This document shows, one piece after another, positions 44,474 through 53,574 of a stretch of DNA of 64,000 nt. The translations under genes were made by a program, and so were the position numbers. Source of the stretch: Hymenobacter busanensis (GTDB taxonomy: Bacteria > Bacteroidota > Bacteroidia > Cytophagales > Hymenobacteraceae); assembly GCF_008727865.1 (NCBI RefSeq), contig NZ_VTWU01000006.1:186001-250000 (forward strand), given 5' to 3'. Each line of letters starts with the position of its first letter. The stretch's first letter is position 1. The notes beneath the pieces are model-generated. The model made no database searches. It was not told where the DNA came from and worked only from the letters and a program-made list of their open reading frames with translations.

Positions 44474-45067
44474 TTAAGACGGCTCCAGGAGCTCGGCGCG
44501 CACCTGCGCCACAATGCGCTGGTACTGCTGCTCGTCGTGCACGCGGGCTACCTGCAGGGCGCCGGCCAGGGTGGTCAGCACTTGCGCGGCCTTGCTCACG
44601 GGGTGGCCGCGGAAGTGCAGCGTCTGGTTGGCGCGGCCGGCGGCCAGCACGCCCGCCAGCCACTCGGTCAGCTCCACGTTCAGCGTGCGCAGCTCCTGCT
44701 GCATGGCGGCGGGCAGCGTCTGAAACTCGGCGGCCAAGGCGCCGAAAAAGCACACCTGCTGGCCGGTAGCGGCGCGGGTGTGGTACACGTCTACCAAGGC
44801 CTCGAACTGCTGCGCGGGCGTCAGCTCGGTTACGCGGGGCAGGCCGCGCCACTTGCGCAAGCGCAGCAACTGCCGCCGAATGATGGCCACGCCCAAGTCT
44901 TCCTTACCGGGGTAGTGGTAATGGATGGCGGCAGACTTCACGGCCAGCTCTTTGGCAATGTGTTGGTAGCTGAAGGCATTGAAGCCGCGGGCCAGCAACA
45001 GCTCCTCGGCTAGGTTGAGGATGCGCGTACGGGTATCGAAAGCGGTGGCGGAAGCAGGCGGTAGCAT
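44474..45067 (-). CDS. TetR/AcrR family transcriptional regulator
   Basis: 197 residues. N-terminal helix-turn-helix: TRTRILNLAEELLLARGFNAFSYQHIAKELAVKSAAIHYHYPGKEDL is the classic TetR DNA-binding domain (about residues 10-56). The C-terminal ligand-binding domain is helical (TELTPAQQFEALVDVYHTRAATG) and has a Cys-Phe-Phe-Gly motif as in the YxaF/LmrA branch. An inverted repeat 15 bp upstream of the start is the probable operator, implying self-regulation and control of the adjacent hydrolase or the divergent DUF3592 gene. Confidence 0.88.
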   Translation of the reverse strand: MLPPASATAFDTRTRILNLAEELLLARGFNAFSYQHIAKELAVKSAAIHYHYPGKEDLGVAIIRRQLLRLRKWRGLPRVTELTPAQQFEALVDVYHTRAATGQQVCFFGALAAEFQTLPAAMQQELRTLNVELTEWLAGVLAAGRANQTLHFRGHPVSKAAQVLTTLAGALQVARVHDEQQYQRIVAQVRAELLEPS

Positions 45068-45082
45068 GACGCCTCAAACATA

Positions 45083-45102
45083 CTTACTTATTAGTAAGTA
45101 AG
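45083..45102. promoter_or_regulatory. TetR-type operator
   Basis: CTTACTTA-TTAG-TAAGTAAG: perfect 8-bp arms, 4-nt centre, just upstream of the TetR-family gene and inside the divergent promoter region with the DUF3592 gene. Confidence 0.75.
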
Positions 45103-45171
45103 CAAAATATTTACGCCATAATATCGGTTTGCTGGCTGGTTTGGCTTAGAATCGTCTTTTCCTGCCTCGCT

Positions 45172-45591
45172 ATGAGCCTAACCTTTCACGCTGAAGCCGT
45201 CATCTTCTTGTTGATGGGTCTCTTGTTTACGGGTGCCGCGCTGTTTGCCCGGCGCAACCAGCAGGCCCGGCAGCTGCGCGGCCGGCCCGCTACGGCCACC
45301 GTCATCGAGCTTATCCCGTCGCGGCAGCTGTTCAGGCCCAAGGTGCGCTTCGTGACGGCCGACCAGCGCACGGTGGAGGCCGAAACCGAAGCGGCGGCCG
45401 ACGCGGGACAATATGAGATTGGGCAGCAGGTTGAAGTGACCTACGACCCCGAGAACCCCGAAAACATGGATTTTGCTGGCGCTGCCCCTGCCGGTTTCCG
45501 CCTTATGTTGCTGCTGGGGCTGTTGTTTGCCGGGCTCGGCGTGTTGCAGATTCTGGGCTATGTGCTGGTGTTTGAGCAGTACGCGCACTAG
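45172..45591 (+). CDS. DUF3592 membrane protein
   Basis: 139 residues with two membrane spans (AVIFLLMGLLFTGAALFA, about 8-25, and FRLMLLLGLLFAGLGVLQILGYVLV, about 105-129) enclosing a soluble beta-rich DUF3592 loop (VRFVTADQRTVEAETEAAA, then VEVTYDPENPENMDF). The YDPxNP motif is the family hallmark. Function unknown; members are predicted envelope proteins. Divergent from the TetR gene, which may control it through the operator at 45083-45102. Confidence 0.75.
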   Translation: MSLTFHAEAVIFLLMGLLFTGAALFARRNQQARQLRGRPATATVIELIPSRQLFRPKVRFVTADQRTVEAETEAAADAGQYEIGQQVEVTYDPENPENMDFAGAAPAGFRLMLLLGLLFAGLGVLQILGYVLVFEQYAH

Positions 45592-45614
45592 GGCTACCCA
45601 ACCACAAAAGAGGC

Positions 45615-45689
45615 CGTCCTGCTGAACTAGCCGAAGCATCTTTACCGCTTCGTTAGTCGGGCGAGATGCTTCGCTAGCTCAGCAGGACG
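45615..45689. repeat. dispersed palindromic repeat (short variant)
   Basis: Left arm CGTCCTGCTGAACTAGCCGA then AGCATCT (45615-45641) pairs with 45664-45689 with two differences; 22-nt loop. Shares GAAGCATCT and the flanking symmetry with the copies at 22723 and 34619. Confidence 0.8.
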
Positions 45690-45820
45690 TGCTACAAGGC
45701 TTTACTCACCAGGCGACAACCAGCGCTATTCGAAGGCCCAAAGGCGGGCGCAGCTTGTAGAGTTTTGCAAAATATTACCCCTTTCAATACTGAGGAGCTA
45801 CATGCGCACCATGCAAACGC

Positions 45821-46288
45821 TTACTCCACGAAGTGGTACAAGAACGTCACTACGCCGTTGTAGGCCGGCTTTTTCTGGTCTTTGATTTCCAGCGTTACCT
45901 CGATCTGCGCCTTGGCAATGCCGCGCAGGTTCTTCACCGACGCTACCCGTGCCCGCAGCCGCACTTCGCTGTTCACCGTTACGGCCTGGTTGAAGCGCAG
46001 GCTCTCGATTTCGTAGTTCACCTGCATCTTCAGGTTCTCCATCGTCACAATCTGGCCCCACAGGTAAGGCAGCAACGACAGCGTGAGGTAGCCGTGGGCA
46101 ATGGTGCCCCCGAACGGCGACTCGGTGCGGGCCCGCTCAGCGTCGGTATGAATCCACTGATGGTCGAGCGTGGCGGCGGCAAACTGGTTGATCTGCTCTT
46201 GGGTAATGGCGAAGTAGGGTGACACGCCCAGTTCCTGGCCGTTGTATTGTTCGAGTTCGGCCAGGCTGCGAATCGTCAGGGTGCTCAT
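45821..46288 (-). CDS. MaoC-like (R)-specific enoyl-CoA hydratase
   Basis: 155 residues, single hot-dog domain. The hydratase 2 motif is present as ITQEQINQFAAATLDHQWIHTD with the catalytic Asp and His, then FGGTIAHGYLTLSLLPYL. Likely reaction: reversible hydration of trans-2-enoyl-CoA to (R)-3-hydroxyacyl-CoA, or dehydration in fatty-acid or polyhydroxyalkanoate metabolism. A PhbB-like reductase occurs at 53575-54321, though not adjacent. The start at 46288 fits the family's usual N-terminus. Confidence 0.85.
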   Translation of the reverse strand: MSTLTIRSLAELEQYNGQELGVSPYFAITQEQINQFAAATLDHQWIHTDAERARTESPFGGTIAHGYLTLSLLPYLWGQIVTMENLKMQVNYEIESLRFNQAVTVNSEVRLRARVASVKNLRGIAKAQIEVTLEIKDQKKPAYNGVVTFLYHFVE

Positions 46289-46604
46289 GCGGGAAGGGTT
46301 GGTGGCCCGCGGAGCGGGCAGAGTGAATGTACCGGGCGAAAGTACGCCGGTTCCGATTTCCAGTTGCTTCACCCCCATGCCACGCCGCTGCAGCATCCCG
46401 CGTTTCGGCAGCCGGTGCACCTACCGCCCGGGAAACACGGCAGTTGGTCACGCCATCGGCCCTGTTGCCACTGCCCCATTCGCAACGCGCCGCCGTGCTG
46501 CCCCGGCTCCTACGCACCCGCGGCTCCCCTCCCGCTTGCGGAAACGGCCATTAGGCAGCAACGCAGCCAACGCGTGGGCCTCGCTCCTCGTTAGCCGGCA
46601 CACC
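46289..46604. other. intergenic divergent region
   Basis: 316 bp between the MaoC and MATE starts. No structured element, promoter consensus or gene was recognised. Confidence 0.4.
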
Positions 46605-48017
46605 ATGCCTGCTCCCACCCACGCCACCGCTGCTCCCCTCACCCAAGGCCCCATCCTGCGCGCCTTGCTCACGCTGGCCGTGCCCATCGTGCTGGCCAAC
46701 TTGCTCCAAACCGGCTACCAGCTCGTCGATGCCTACTGGGTGGGGCAGCTAGGGGCCAATGCCGTAGCGGCTGTGGCCGTGAGCTTCCCCATCAACTTCC
46801 TGCTCGTGGCCCTGGGCTCGGGCTTTTCGGTGGCCGGCTCGGTGCTGGTGGCCCGCCACTTCGGTGCCCGCAACCTGCCCGCCGTCAACCACGTGGTCGC
46901 CCAGTCCCTGGTGCTTACCCTGTCGCTGTCGGTGCTGCTGGCCGTGGGGGCCTACTTCGCCTCGCCGCTGCTGCTGCGCCTCATCGGCGTGGGGCCCGAC
47001 ATCTTTGCCGAGGCCGACGCCTTTCAGCGGGTGTTGTTCCTGGGGCTGCCGCTCAACTTCGGCTTCCTCATGTTTCAGGCCCTGATGCGCGGCGTGGGGC
47101 AGGTGCGCCTCCCGCTCTACATCAACATGCTGGCCCTGGCCCTCAACTTCCTGCTCGACCCGCTCTTCATCTACGGCTACGGCCCCCTACGCGGGCTGGG
47201 CGTGGCCGGCGCCGCCCTGGCCACCGTCAGTACCCAGGCCCTGTCCGTTGTGCTGGGCTTTGTGGTGTTGCTGCGCGGCACCAGCGGCCTCAAGCTCAGT
47301 TTCCGCGGCTTCCGCCCCGATACCGAGCTGATGCTGCGCGCCTTCCGGCTCGGCGCCCCTTCGTCCGTCGACCTCTCGGCCCGGGCCCTGGGCCTGTCCA
47401 TGATGACTATTCTGGCTACCGGCTTCGGCACTACCGTGCTGGCGGCCTACGGCATCGGCTCGCGGCTGCTGGCGCTGGGCATCATTCCGGCGCTGGGTAT
47501 TTCGCTGGCCTGCTCCACGCTGGTGGCCCAAAACCTGGGCGCCCTGCGCCCCGACCGGGCCCGCCAAACCGCCCGCTACGCCATCGGCACCAGTTTCCTG
47601 GGGCTGCTGCTGGTGGGCGCGGCCGTGTACGCCGCCGCCGAGCCACTGGTGCGCTTCTTCCTCACCGGCGACGAAACCGTGGTCGTCGAGGCGGTGCAGT
47701 TTGTGCGCATTGCTGCCTTTAGCCTGGGCTTTACCGGCGTGCAGCAGTCGGTATCGGGCTTTTTGCGCGGCACCGGCAATACCCTCGGGGCCATGCTGCT
47801 TACCATCATCAGCACCTGGGTGCTGCAATTTCCCATTGCCTGGTACCTGGCCATCCACACCGCGCTGGGCTTCCGTGGCCTCTGGTGGAGCTTTGTGGTG
47901 AGCAACGCGCTGGCCGCCACGCTGGCGCTGCTCTGGTTTTTGCGCGGCAGCTGGCAGCAAGCCGACCCGCTCCAGCCCCAGGCGGATGTAGAGGCACTGG
48001 CCGAGGAGGCAGGATAG
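46605..48017 (+). CDS. MATE family efflux transporter
   Basis: 470 residues with twelve predicted membrane helices in two halves. The first half shows LANLLQTGYQLVDAYWVGQLGANAVAAVA and FGARNLPAVNHVVAQSL; the second half repeats the pattern with ALGISLACSTLVAQNLGALRPDRARQTARYA. These match the DinF/NorM-type MATE superfamily, Na+ or H+ antiporters that export cationic drugs or metabolites. The start at 46605 follows an unusual long open leader and precedes TQGPILRALLTLAVPIV, where family similarity begins. No regulator adjoins it. Confidence 0.88.
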   Translation: MPAPTHATAAPLTQGPILRALLTLAVPIVLANLLQTGYQLVDAYWVGQLGANAVAAVAVSFPINFLLVALGSGFSVAGSVLVARHFGARNLPAVNHVVAQSLVLTLSLSVLLAVGAYFASPLLLRLIGVGPDIFAEADAFQRVLFLGLPLNFGFLMFQALMRGVGQVRLPLYINMLALALNFLLDPLFIYGYGPLRGLGVAGAALATVSTQALSVVLGFVVLLRGTSGLKLSFRGFRPDTELMLRAFRLGAPSSVDLSARALGLSMMTILATGFGTTVLAAYGIGSRLLALGIIPALGISLACSTLVAQNLGALRPDRARQTARYAIGTSFLGLLLVGAAVYAAAEPLVRFFLTGDETVVVEAVQFVRIAAFSLGFTGVQQSVSGFLRGTGNTLGAMLLTIISTWVLQFPIAWYLAIHTALGFRGLWWSFVVSNALAATLALLWFLRGSWQQADPLQPQADVEALAEEAG

Positions 48018-48233
48018 CTTAAACGCCAAGGCCAGCATCTGCCGTTCTGTTTCAAACAGTCATTCTTTGCCCCTGGGCCAAAGCGAAGCACCGGGCGGAT
48101 AATGCTAAAACATCCACTCCTCTAGGAAACCCTCTAGCAACGGGCTATATTCCATTGAAAACGCTAGAATTCATTCTCCTCAGGCAATACATTCGCCACC
48201 GTTCCTGCCCCACTTCTTTCGCGAACTTGTTCT

Positions 48234-50006
48234 ATGAAATTGATTCTACGTCCGCACATCCTTGCCACTCTCTACATCATTGCCGGGTCGGCGGCTCCGG
48301 CACTGGCCCAACCCTCCCTGACCAACGTTTCGCCCACTGCCAACCAGTCCAATGCCCCCCGTAACGCCCCGGTCACCCTTTCCTTCAGCCAGGCCCTGAG
48401 TGCCGGAAGCAACGCGGCCCTGCACGTATTCAGTGCGCAGCGCGGCGGCCTGCGCTCCGGCCACAGCGGCATCACCACCGTCAACGGCAACCAGCTTTCC
48501 TTTGCCCCCGCTTCGCCCTGGAAACCCGGCGAAACTGTGCGGGCTACCCTCACCACGGCCGTGCAAAATACCAGCAGCCAGGCGCTGGCCGCCGCCCGGG
48601 TCTTTAGCTTCACCGCGGCGGCCGGCGGCACCGGCCAGGGCTCTTTTACCAACGAATACACGTTCTCCGCCGGCGGATATCCCAACCAAATCAAGCTGAC
48701 CGACGTGGACGGCGACGGGGACCTCGACATGCTTAGCTCCAACTCCACCTACTACGGCGGCAACCCCGTGAGCGTGCGCCTCAACAACGGCGCCGGGCAG
48801 TTCAGTGGCAGCACTGATGTACCCGTGGCCAGTGTGCAGCAAGGCGCCTACTGCCTCACGCTCGGCGACGTAGACGGCGACGGCGACATCGACTTTATCA
48901 CCACCAATACCACCGATAAGGTGAGCTTGCGCCTCAACAACGGTACCGGCGGCTACGGCGCGGGCTACGACCTGACGCTGAACACCAGCTCACTCACCAG
49001 CCTCGATCTGGCCGATATCGACGGCGACGGCGACCTGGACTGCCTCGCCTACGGCTATCTGCTGCCCAGTCGCGAAAGCGTGCTGAGCGTACGCCTCAAC
49101 AACGGCACCGGACTCTTTGCCGGCGGCTACACCGACACCTACTCCGTGCCCCAGGGCAACGAGGGCGGCACCATTCGCACCGCCGACCTCGACAACGACG
49201 GCGACTTAGACCTAGTACGCACCAGCCGCAACGGCTACCGCGTGTTCATCCAGCTCAACGACGGCACCGGTCGCTTTGGCGCCCCGGCCCAGCTACCCGC
49301 CTTGGCAGGAAATGATGTGTCCCTGGCCGACCTCGACGGCGACACCGACCTCGACCTAGTCGTGCTCGATGACAACGGCCTTGGCCGCCTCACCGTGTGC
49401 CTCAACAACGGCGCGGGCACCTTCACGCAGGGCTTTGCCACCTCTTTTCTAGGTAACCCGCCCGGCTTCTCGCTCGGCGACATCGACGCCGACGGCGACC
49501 TGGATTTGCTGGTGACCAGCGGCGCCAGCATCTCGGTGCATTTCAACAACGGCCAGGGCCGCTTTCCCACCTACTACCGCCTCACCGACACCCGCCTCGG
49601 CAACTTTGCCCTCGGCGACGTGGATGGCGACGACGACCTCGACTTGGTGGTTGAATATTGGCCGGCCATTCCGCCCACACCTCCTTGTCCCGTCTACACC
49701 TACCTCAATCAAGCCGTGGCGCCGGTGGTAGTTACTAATTCTCTGCAGGTCGACGCCTTGACCAAAAAGGTTGCGCTCTATCCCAATCCAGCGCAGCAGC
49801 GCTGCACAGTGGCTTTCACTAAGCCCTTGCAAAACGGGCAGCTACACCTCGTTAATGCTCTGGGCCAAACGGTGCTCCGGCAACAGTTGCCCGCCGCAGG
49901 TGCGCGCACCGCCGAACTGGACTTGGCTAATGTAGTGCCCGGCGTGTATACACTGCAGGTGAGCAGCAGTACGGGCCGTATAGTGACTCGTTTGGTAAAA
50001 GAATAG
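48234..50006 (+). CDS. secreted FG-GAP/VCBS repeat protein with T9SS sorting domain
   Basis: 590 residues. Signal peptide (HILATLYIIAGSAAPALAQ), then an SbsA-type Ig-like domain (LTNVSPTANQSNAPRNAPVTLSFS, about 24-130), then six to seven FG-GAP/VCBS repeats with calcium-binding DVDGDGDLD-type loops spaced about 50 residues apart (about 150-500). The C-terminal 75 residues are a T9SS type A sorting domain (VALYPNPAQQRCTVAF, VLRQQLPAAG, GVYTLQVSSS). The repeats should fold as an integrin-like beta propeller at the cell surface. Monocistronic, ending in an intrinsic terminator. Confidence 0.87.
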   Translation: MKLILRPHILATLYIIAGSAAPALAQPSLTNVSPTANQSNAPRNAPVTLSFSQALSAGSNAALHVFSAQRGGLRSGHSGITTVNGNQLSFAPASPWKPGETVRATLTTAVQNTSSQALAAARVFSFTAAAGGTGQGSFTNEYTFSAGGYPNQIKLTDVDGDGDLDMLSSNSTYYGGNPVSVRLNNGAGQFSGSTDVPVASVQQGAYCLTLGDVDGDGDIDFITTNTTDKVSLRLNNGTGGYGAGYDLTLNTSSLTSLDLADIDGDGDLDCLAYGYLLPSRESVLSVRLNNGTGLFAGGYTDTYSVPQGNEGGTIRTADLDNDGDLDLVRTSRNGYRVFIQLNDGTGRFGAPAQLPALAGNDVSLADLDGDTDLDLVVLDDNGLGRLTVCLNNGAGTFTQGFATSFLGNPPGFSLGDIDADGDLDLLVTSGASISVHFNNGQGRFPTYYRLTDTRLGNFALGDVDGDDDLDLVVEYWPAIPPTPPCPVYTYLNQAVAPVVVTNSLQVDALTKKVALYPNPAQQRCTVAFTKPLQNGQLHLVNALGQTVLRQQLPAAGARTAELDLANVVPGVYTLQVSSSTGRIVTRLVKE

Positions 50007-50051
50007 ACGGTTCTGAAAACAACGCACTGGGCCAAACACCTACCTACAAAG

Positions 50052-50075
50052 AAGCCCCGGCAGTTGCCGGGGCTT
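50052..50075 (+). terminator. intrinsic terminator after the FG-GAP gene
   Basis: AAGCCCCGGCA and TGCCGGGGCTT pair over 11 bp with a 2-nt loop, followed by T-rich sequence. Confidence 0.9.
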
Positions 50076-50086
50076 TTTCATTTCAA

Positions 50087-50137
50087 ATCGTCCGGTCCCC
50101 CTCTCTTTTGGAGAGGGGGCCGAGGGGCGAGGCCCCC
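50087..50137. repeat. dispersed GGAGAGGGGG palindrome
   Basis: AAATCGTCCGG followed by CCCCCTCTC / GAGAGGGGG and a GC-rich tail. Second copy of the element that lies inside the methyltransferase remnant at 22457-22513. Confidence 0.75.
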
Positions 50138-51168
50138 TACGGCAAGCCTTTGCCGCCTGCGGCCCCGTACACCTGGCCCGTCGCGTAGCTCGCCTGTGGG
50201 TCGGCCAGCTGCACGTAAATCGAGGCCAGTTCTACGGGTTGCCCCGGCCGGCCCATGGGCGTGTCGCCGCCAAACTTCACCAGCTTTTCCTGCGTGGCCC
50301 CGCCGCTCACCTGCAGCGGCGTCCAGATTGGCCCCGGCGCCACCCCGTTCACCCGAATGCCCTTCGGGGCGAGCTGCTTCGCCAACGACCGCACGTAATT
50401 GGTGGTAGCCGCTTTGGTCTGGGCGTAGTCGTACAAGTCCTCCGAAGGGTCGGTGGCCTGCTCGGAGGTGGTGCCGATGATGGCCGAGCCCGGCTTGAGG
50501 TGCGGCAGCGCGGCCTTGATTATCCAGAACGGCGCGTAGATGTTCGTTTTCATCGTCGCGTCGAAGTCTTCGGTCGTCACGTCCAGTATCGACTTGCGCG
50601 TCTGCTGCCGGGCGGCGTTATTGACTACAATATCGAGTCCGCCAAGCTCGCGCACGGCTTGTTCCACCAGTTTCTTGCAAAACGCTTCCTCGCGCAGGTC
50701 GCCCGGAATGGCCACCGCCTTCTGCCCGGCCGCCTTAATAAGGGCAATAACCTCCTTGGCATCGGCTTCCTCGGCCGGCAGGTAGTTGATGGCCACGTCG
50801 GCCCCCTCGCGGGCGTAGGCAATGGCCGCGGCCCGGCCCATGCCCGAGTCGCCGCCCGTGATGAGCGCCTTGCGCCCCTTCAATCGGCCCGAGCCTTTGT
50901 AGCTTTTCTCGCCGTGGTCGGGCTTGGGCTCCATCTGCGAAGCCAGCCCCGGCCAGGGCTGCTGCTGGCTCTTAAACGGCGGCTTGGGGTATTTGCTGGT
51001 GGGGTCTTCCAGCGGCACCGCTGCTGTTTCTGCGCCTGCTTCTCCGGCCGCGTCGGCGCCGCGCCCCGTGCCTTCCGCCGCAAAAACTGGCCCTACCGCC
51101 GCCACGGCCAAGCTGGCCCCCAGCCCACTAATAACCTGTCGTCGGCTAAACTTCTGTTCTTCTTTCAT
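50137..51168 (-). CDS. Tat-exported SDR oxidoreductase (general-stress type)
   Basis: 343 residues. Twin-arginine signal: Arg9-Arg10 in FSRRQVISGLGASLAVAAVGPVFAAE. A Gly/Ala-rich linker leads to a segment (SKYPKPPFKSQQQPWPGLASQM) typical of the GSP39/YhdF/YhxC branch, then the short-chain dehydrogenase core: ALITGGDSGMGRAAA (dinucleotide motif), VAINYLP, DIVVNNAARQ, and the YAQTKAATT catalytic Tyr-Lys pair. The substrate is unknown; homologues are induced by general stress. The start at 51168 gives the Tat signal. NAD(P)-dependent enzymes in the periplasm need cofactor loaded before export, consistent with Tat. Confidence 0.88.
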   Translation of the reverse strand: MKEEQKFSRRQVISGLGASLAVAAVGPVFAAEGTGRGADAAGEAGAETAAVPLEDPTSKYPKPPFKSQQQPWPGLASQMEPKPDHGEKSYKGSGRLKGRKALITGGDSGMGRAAAIAYAREGADVAINYLPAEEADAKEVIALIKAAGQKAVAIPGDLREEAFCKKLVEQAVRELGGLDIVVNNAARQQTRKSILDVTTEDFDATMKTNIYAPFWIIKAALPHLKPGSAIIGTTSEQATDPSEDLYDYAQTKAATTNYVRSLAKQLAPKGIRVNGVAPGPIWTPLQVSGGATQEKLVKFGGDTPMGRPGQPVELASIYVQLADPQASYATGQVYGAAGGKGLP

Positions 51169-51471
51169 AATGGTGCACAAGGTGTTTTGGTTGAATAGTC
51201 CCTTACGCACAGCCCCCCCCTCGCAGTTGTGCCGTTAGGCGGGTCACCTTGCTATTGCATCACGCTGCTCCTCCAGATTGCCCCACGCCTACCGCACCCT
51301 TGAGGCCTCTCGTATCCGCTTGCCGGTTTCAATTCGCGAAGCCGTCGAGCAAGCCTACTACTACCAAAGCCAACCACCCCAGCCGGGGGCCACGTGGGTC
51401 CCGGCTGGGGTGGTTATCAGTAGCTGGGCAGACACCATCCGGCGGGCCGCAGCGGCCCGCCGGTTGCTACG
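51169..51471. other. intergenic region with a terminator hairpin
   Basis: 303 bp. Contains only the inverted repeat at 51372-51415 and, to its left, the promoter region of the SDR gene, where no consensus was recognised. Confidence 0.5.
51372..51415. terminator. terminator-like hairpin after the amine oxidase gene
   Basis: AACCACCCCAGCCGGG (51372-51387) pairs perfectly with 51400-51415; 12-nt loop. It lies 57 bp past the minus-strand amine oxidase stop. Confidence 0.75.
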
Positions 51472-53172
51472 CTACGCCAGCGACACTTCCCGCTGCTGCA
51501 AGCGGCGGTGCAAGGCGGTTTTGTTGCCTACCAAGGACTTCTGAATGCCTTCGGCAGCCATGCGGCCGGTTTCGGCGGCCCCGTTCATGTAGCCCTGGTA
51601 CCAGGCACTGCAATGCTCACCGGCGAAGTACAGGTTGCCCACCGGGCGGCCTTCGGCGCCGGCAATGCTGGCGTACTGCCCCGGCAGGTAGCAGGCATAA
51701 CTGGCCAGCGTGAGGGAGTGGGTGGGCCAGTGCATGCGCTCCACGCGGCCGTTGTACTGTCCGCGGGCAGCCGGCCAGGCAGCTTCCAGTACCGGCAAGT
51801 ATCGGTTCACCTGCGCCTGCGGCGTGCCGCTGCCCACTCGTTCGCCTTCCAGCCCACCCAGGTACACGGTATAGGCCGATTGCGTGGTGGGCTGCAGTTG
51901 GCCACTGTCCCAGCCGCTTTGCACGGGCTGGTCGGAAAAAATGTAGCCGGTGTAGCCGTTGGTGCGCCAGGGGCGGCTGTTGAAGCCCAGAAACAGCTTG
52001 GCGTTGGTGCCGTAGCCCAAGGTCTGAATGGCTTTGGTTTTCCAGGCCGGCAGCGTCACCTGCAGGTCTACCTGCCGCAGCACGGTAAAGGGCAGCGTCA
52101 GCACCACGTAGTCGGCCAGCACCGTTACGGCCCGGCCCGTGCTGGGCTGGAACGTCAGCACGTACTCGCCGGCGCTGTTTTGGGCCACCCGCACCAGCTT
52201 GTGCTGCAAGGTAATCTGGCCGGCCAGCTGGGCGGCTAGCGCGTCGGTGAGCAGCTGGTTGCCGCCCTGAATCTTGTACCGCTCGTCGCTGATGCCGAAG
52301 ATGTCGAAGGTGCCCTTGTGGGTATCGGCCGAAAACAGCCACAGGAAGTTGATGGCCGTCTGCTCGGCGCATTCGCGGCCGTACTCGGTCACGTAGGCCA
52401 CGTCGAGCAGCGTGCGAATCATACCCGTCAGGCCAATGGAGTCAAAGTATTGGCTGATGGAGAGCTGATCGAAACGGGCGGCGGCCGGCGTCAGGCTGTC
52501 GAAGGTAATGGTGTTGGGCAGCGAGCGGCAATCGGCATCAATCTGGCGCGCGTAGGGCTGAAATGCCTGAATCACCTGGGCCACGGAGTACTGCTGTCCG
52601 CCAAAAAAGTAAGCGTCCTTCCGCAGCACCGTTTCGCTGGCCGACTCCACATCGTACAACGGCAGGCCAAACTCGCGCACCAGGTTCAGCATATCGAGGT
52701 GGCCGCTGTCGATGAACTCGCCGCCCAGCTCGGTGGTGAGGCCTTGCGCCATGAGGTTGCGCGCCGTGAAAATGCGCCCGCCGGCCCGGTTGCTGGCTTC
52801 GTACACGCTGGCCTGCAAGCCAGCTTTCTTCAATTGGTAGGCGCAGTTTAGACCCGCCATGCCCGCACCCACTACCACAATGCGGGGTTGCGCGTCGCCT
52901 TTGGCATTGAAGCTGTTTCGGCCAATCAACGGGGCGGGCTCCACCACGTCGGCGTCGCAGGCGGCCAGCAGCCCACCGGCTCCCACCAGCAAGCCCATCT
53001 TGGCCGTGTTGGCCAGAAAATCGCGGCGGCTTTGGGTGGTGGCCATGTCGGCCAATACTTCAGCGGAGGGCGCGCCGGGCTCGTTAGCAGCCCGCGCCAG
53101 GCCAAAGGCTCGTTGCAAGGCTCGCAGCAAGGGGGTACGAGCAGTGAAAGAAGAAGGAGTAGAATTCAACAT
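51472..53172 (-). CDS. flavin monoamine / L-amino-acid oxidase family protein
   Basis: 566 residues. The N-terminal 48 residues (LLRALQRAFGLARAANEPG) precede a twin-arginine signal, Arg49-Arg50 in SRRDFLANTAKMGLLVGAGGLLAAC with a lipobox-like LAAC (Cys72), so the enzyme is probably Tat-exported and lipid-anchored. FAD motif IVVVGAGMAGLNCAYQLKKAG, then YEASNRAGGRIFTARN (the GG doublet), and the C-terminal FAD clamp NLYFAGEHCSAWYQGYMNGAAETGRMAA. It oxidatively deaminates amines or L-amino acids with H2O2 release; the substrate is not predictable. The long extension before the twin arginine also occurs in family members, so the start at 53172 is kept. Confidence 0.85.
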   Translation of the reverse strand: MLNSTPSSFTARTPLLRALQRAFGLARAANEPGAPSAEVLADMATTQSRRDFLANTAKMGLLVGAGGLLAACDADVVEPAPLIGRNSFNAKGDAQPRIVVVGAGMAGLNCAYQLKKAGLQASVYEASNRAGGRIFTARNLMAQGLTTELGGEFIDSGHLDMLNLVREFGLPLYDVESASETVLRKDAYFFGGQQYSVAQVIQAFQPYARQIDADCRSLPNTITFDSLTPAAARFDQLSISQYFDSIGLTGMIRTLLDVAYVTEYGRECAEQTAINFLWLFSADTHKGTFDIFGISDERYKIQGGNQLLTDALAAQLAGQITLQHKLVRVAQNSAGEYVLTFQPSTGRAVTVLADYVVLTLPFTVLRQVDLQVTLPAWKTKAIQTLGYGTNAKLFLGFNSRPWRTNGYTGYIFSDQPVQSGWDSGQLQPTTQSAYTVYLGGLEGERVGSGTPQAQVNRYLPVLEAAWPAARGQYNGRVERMHWPTHSLTLASYACYLPGQYASIAGAEGRPVGNLYFAGEHCSAWYQGYMNGAAETGRMAAEGIQKSLVGNKTALHRRLQQREVSLA

Positions 53173-53574
53173 GCACTTGTTAAAATGAAAGATGGAGGCA
53201 TTAAACATACCCTCCTGTTTTGAATAAAAAAAAGTTGAGAGTGATTTATTTTTAGAACAATCGGTCATCAAAGGCTTGGCGTAGGCTTTTCGATATAGAT
53301 ATGCCAGCGCTGCTCTTTCAAATCGTCGACAGTCGAATTTCGGAGCACAGCTGCTGCGGTAATTCTTGTTGTTTTCGGTGCTTGCCGGTAGCGCCAAAAC
53401 GCTGCTAGCCCGGCCGTACCGTCTTGGTGCGACCGGGCTAGCGGCAGTTGAGCAGGCCAGCATGCTTGCCGGCTGCAGCAACAAAGATGGATGTGGCGCA
53501 AACCTCGCCCCTCTTACCGAACAGATTGTGACCGTGCTTATGAGGGCGAGGCTGCGGAAGTGCGCGTGAGTCTG
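53173..53574. other. intergenic region with AT-rich promoter zone and hairpin
   Basis: 402 bp. The first 100 bp upstream of the amine oxidase start are AT-rich with A and T runs (53220-53260), the likely promoter. Inverted repeat GCTAGCCCGG (53404-53413) / CCGGGCTAGC (53433-53442). No gene recognised. Confidence 0.45.
53404..53442. repeat. inverted repeat, 10-bp arms
   Basis: Perfect arms around a 19-nt GC-rich loop; possible terminator between two co-oriented minus-strand genes. Confidence 0.5.
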
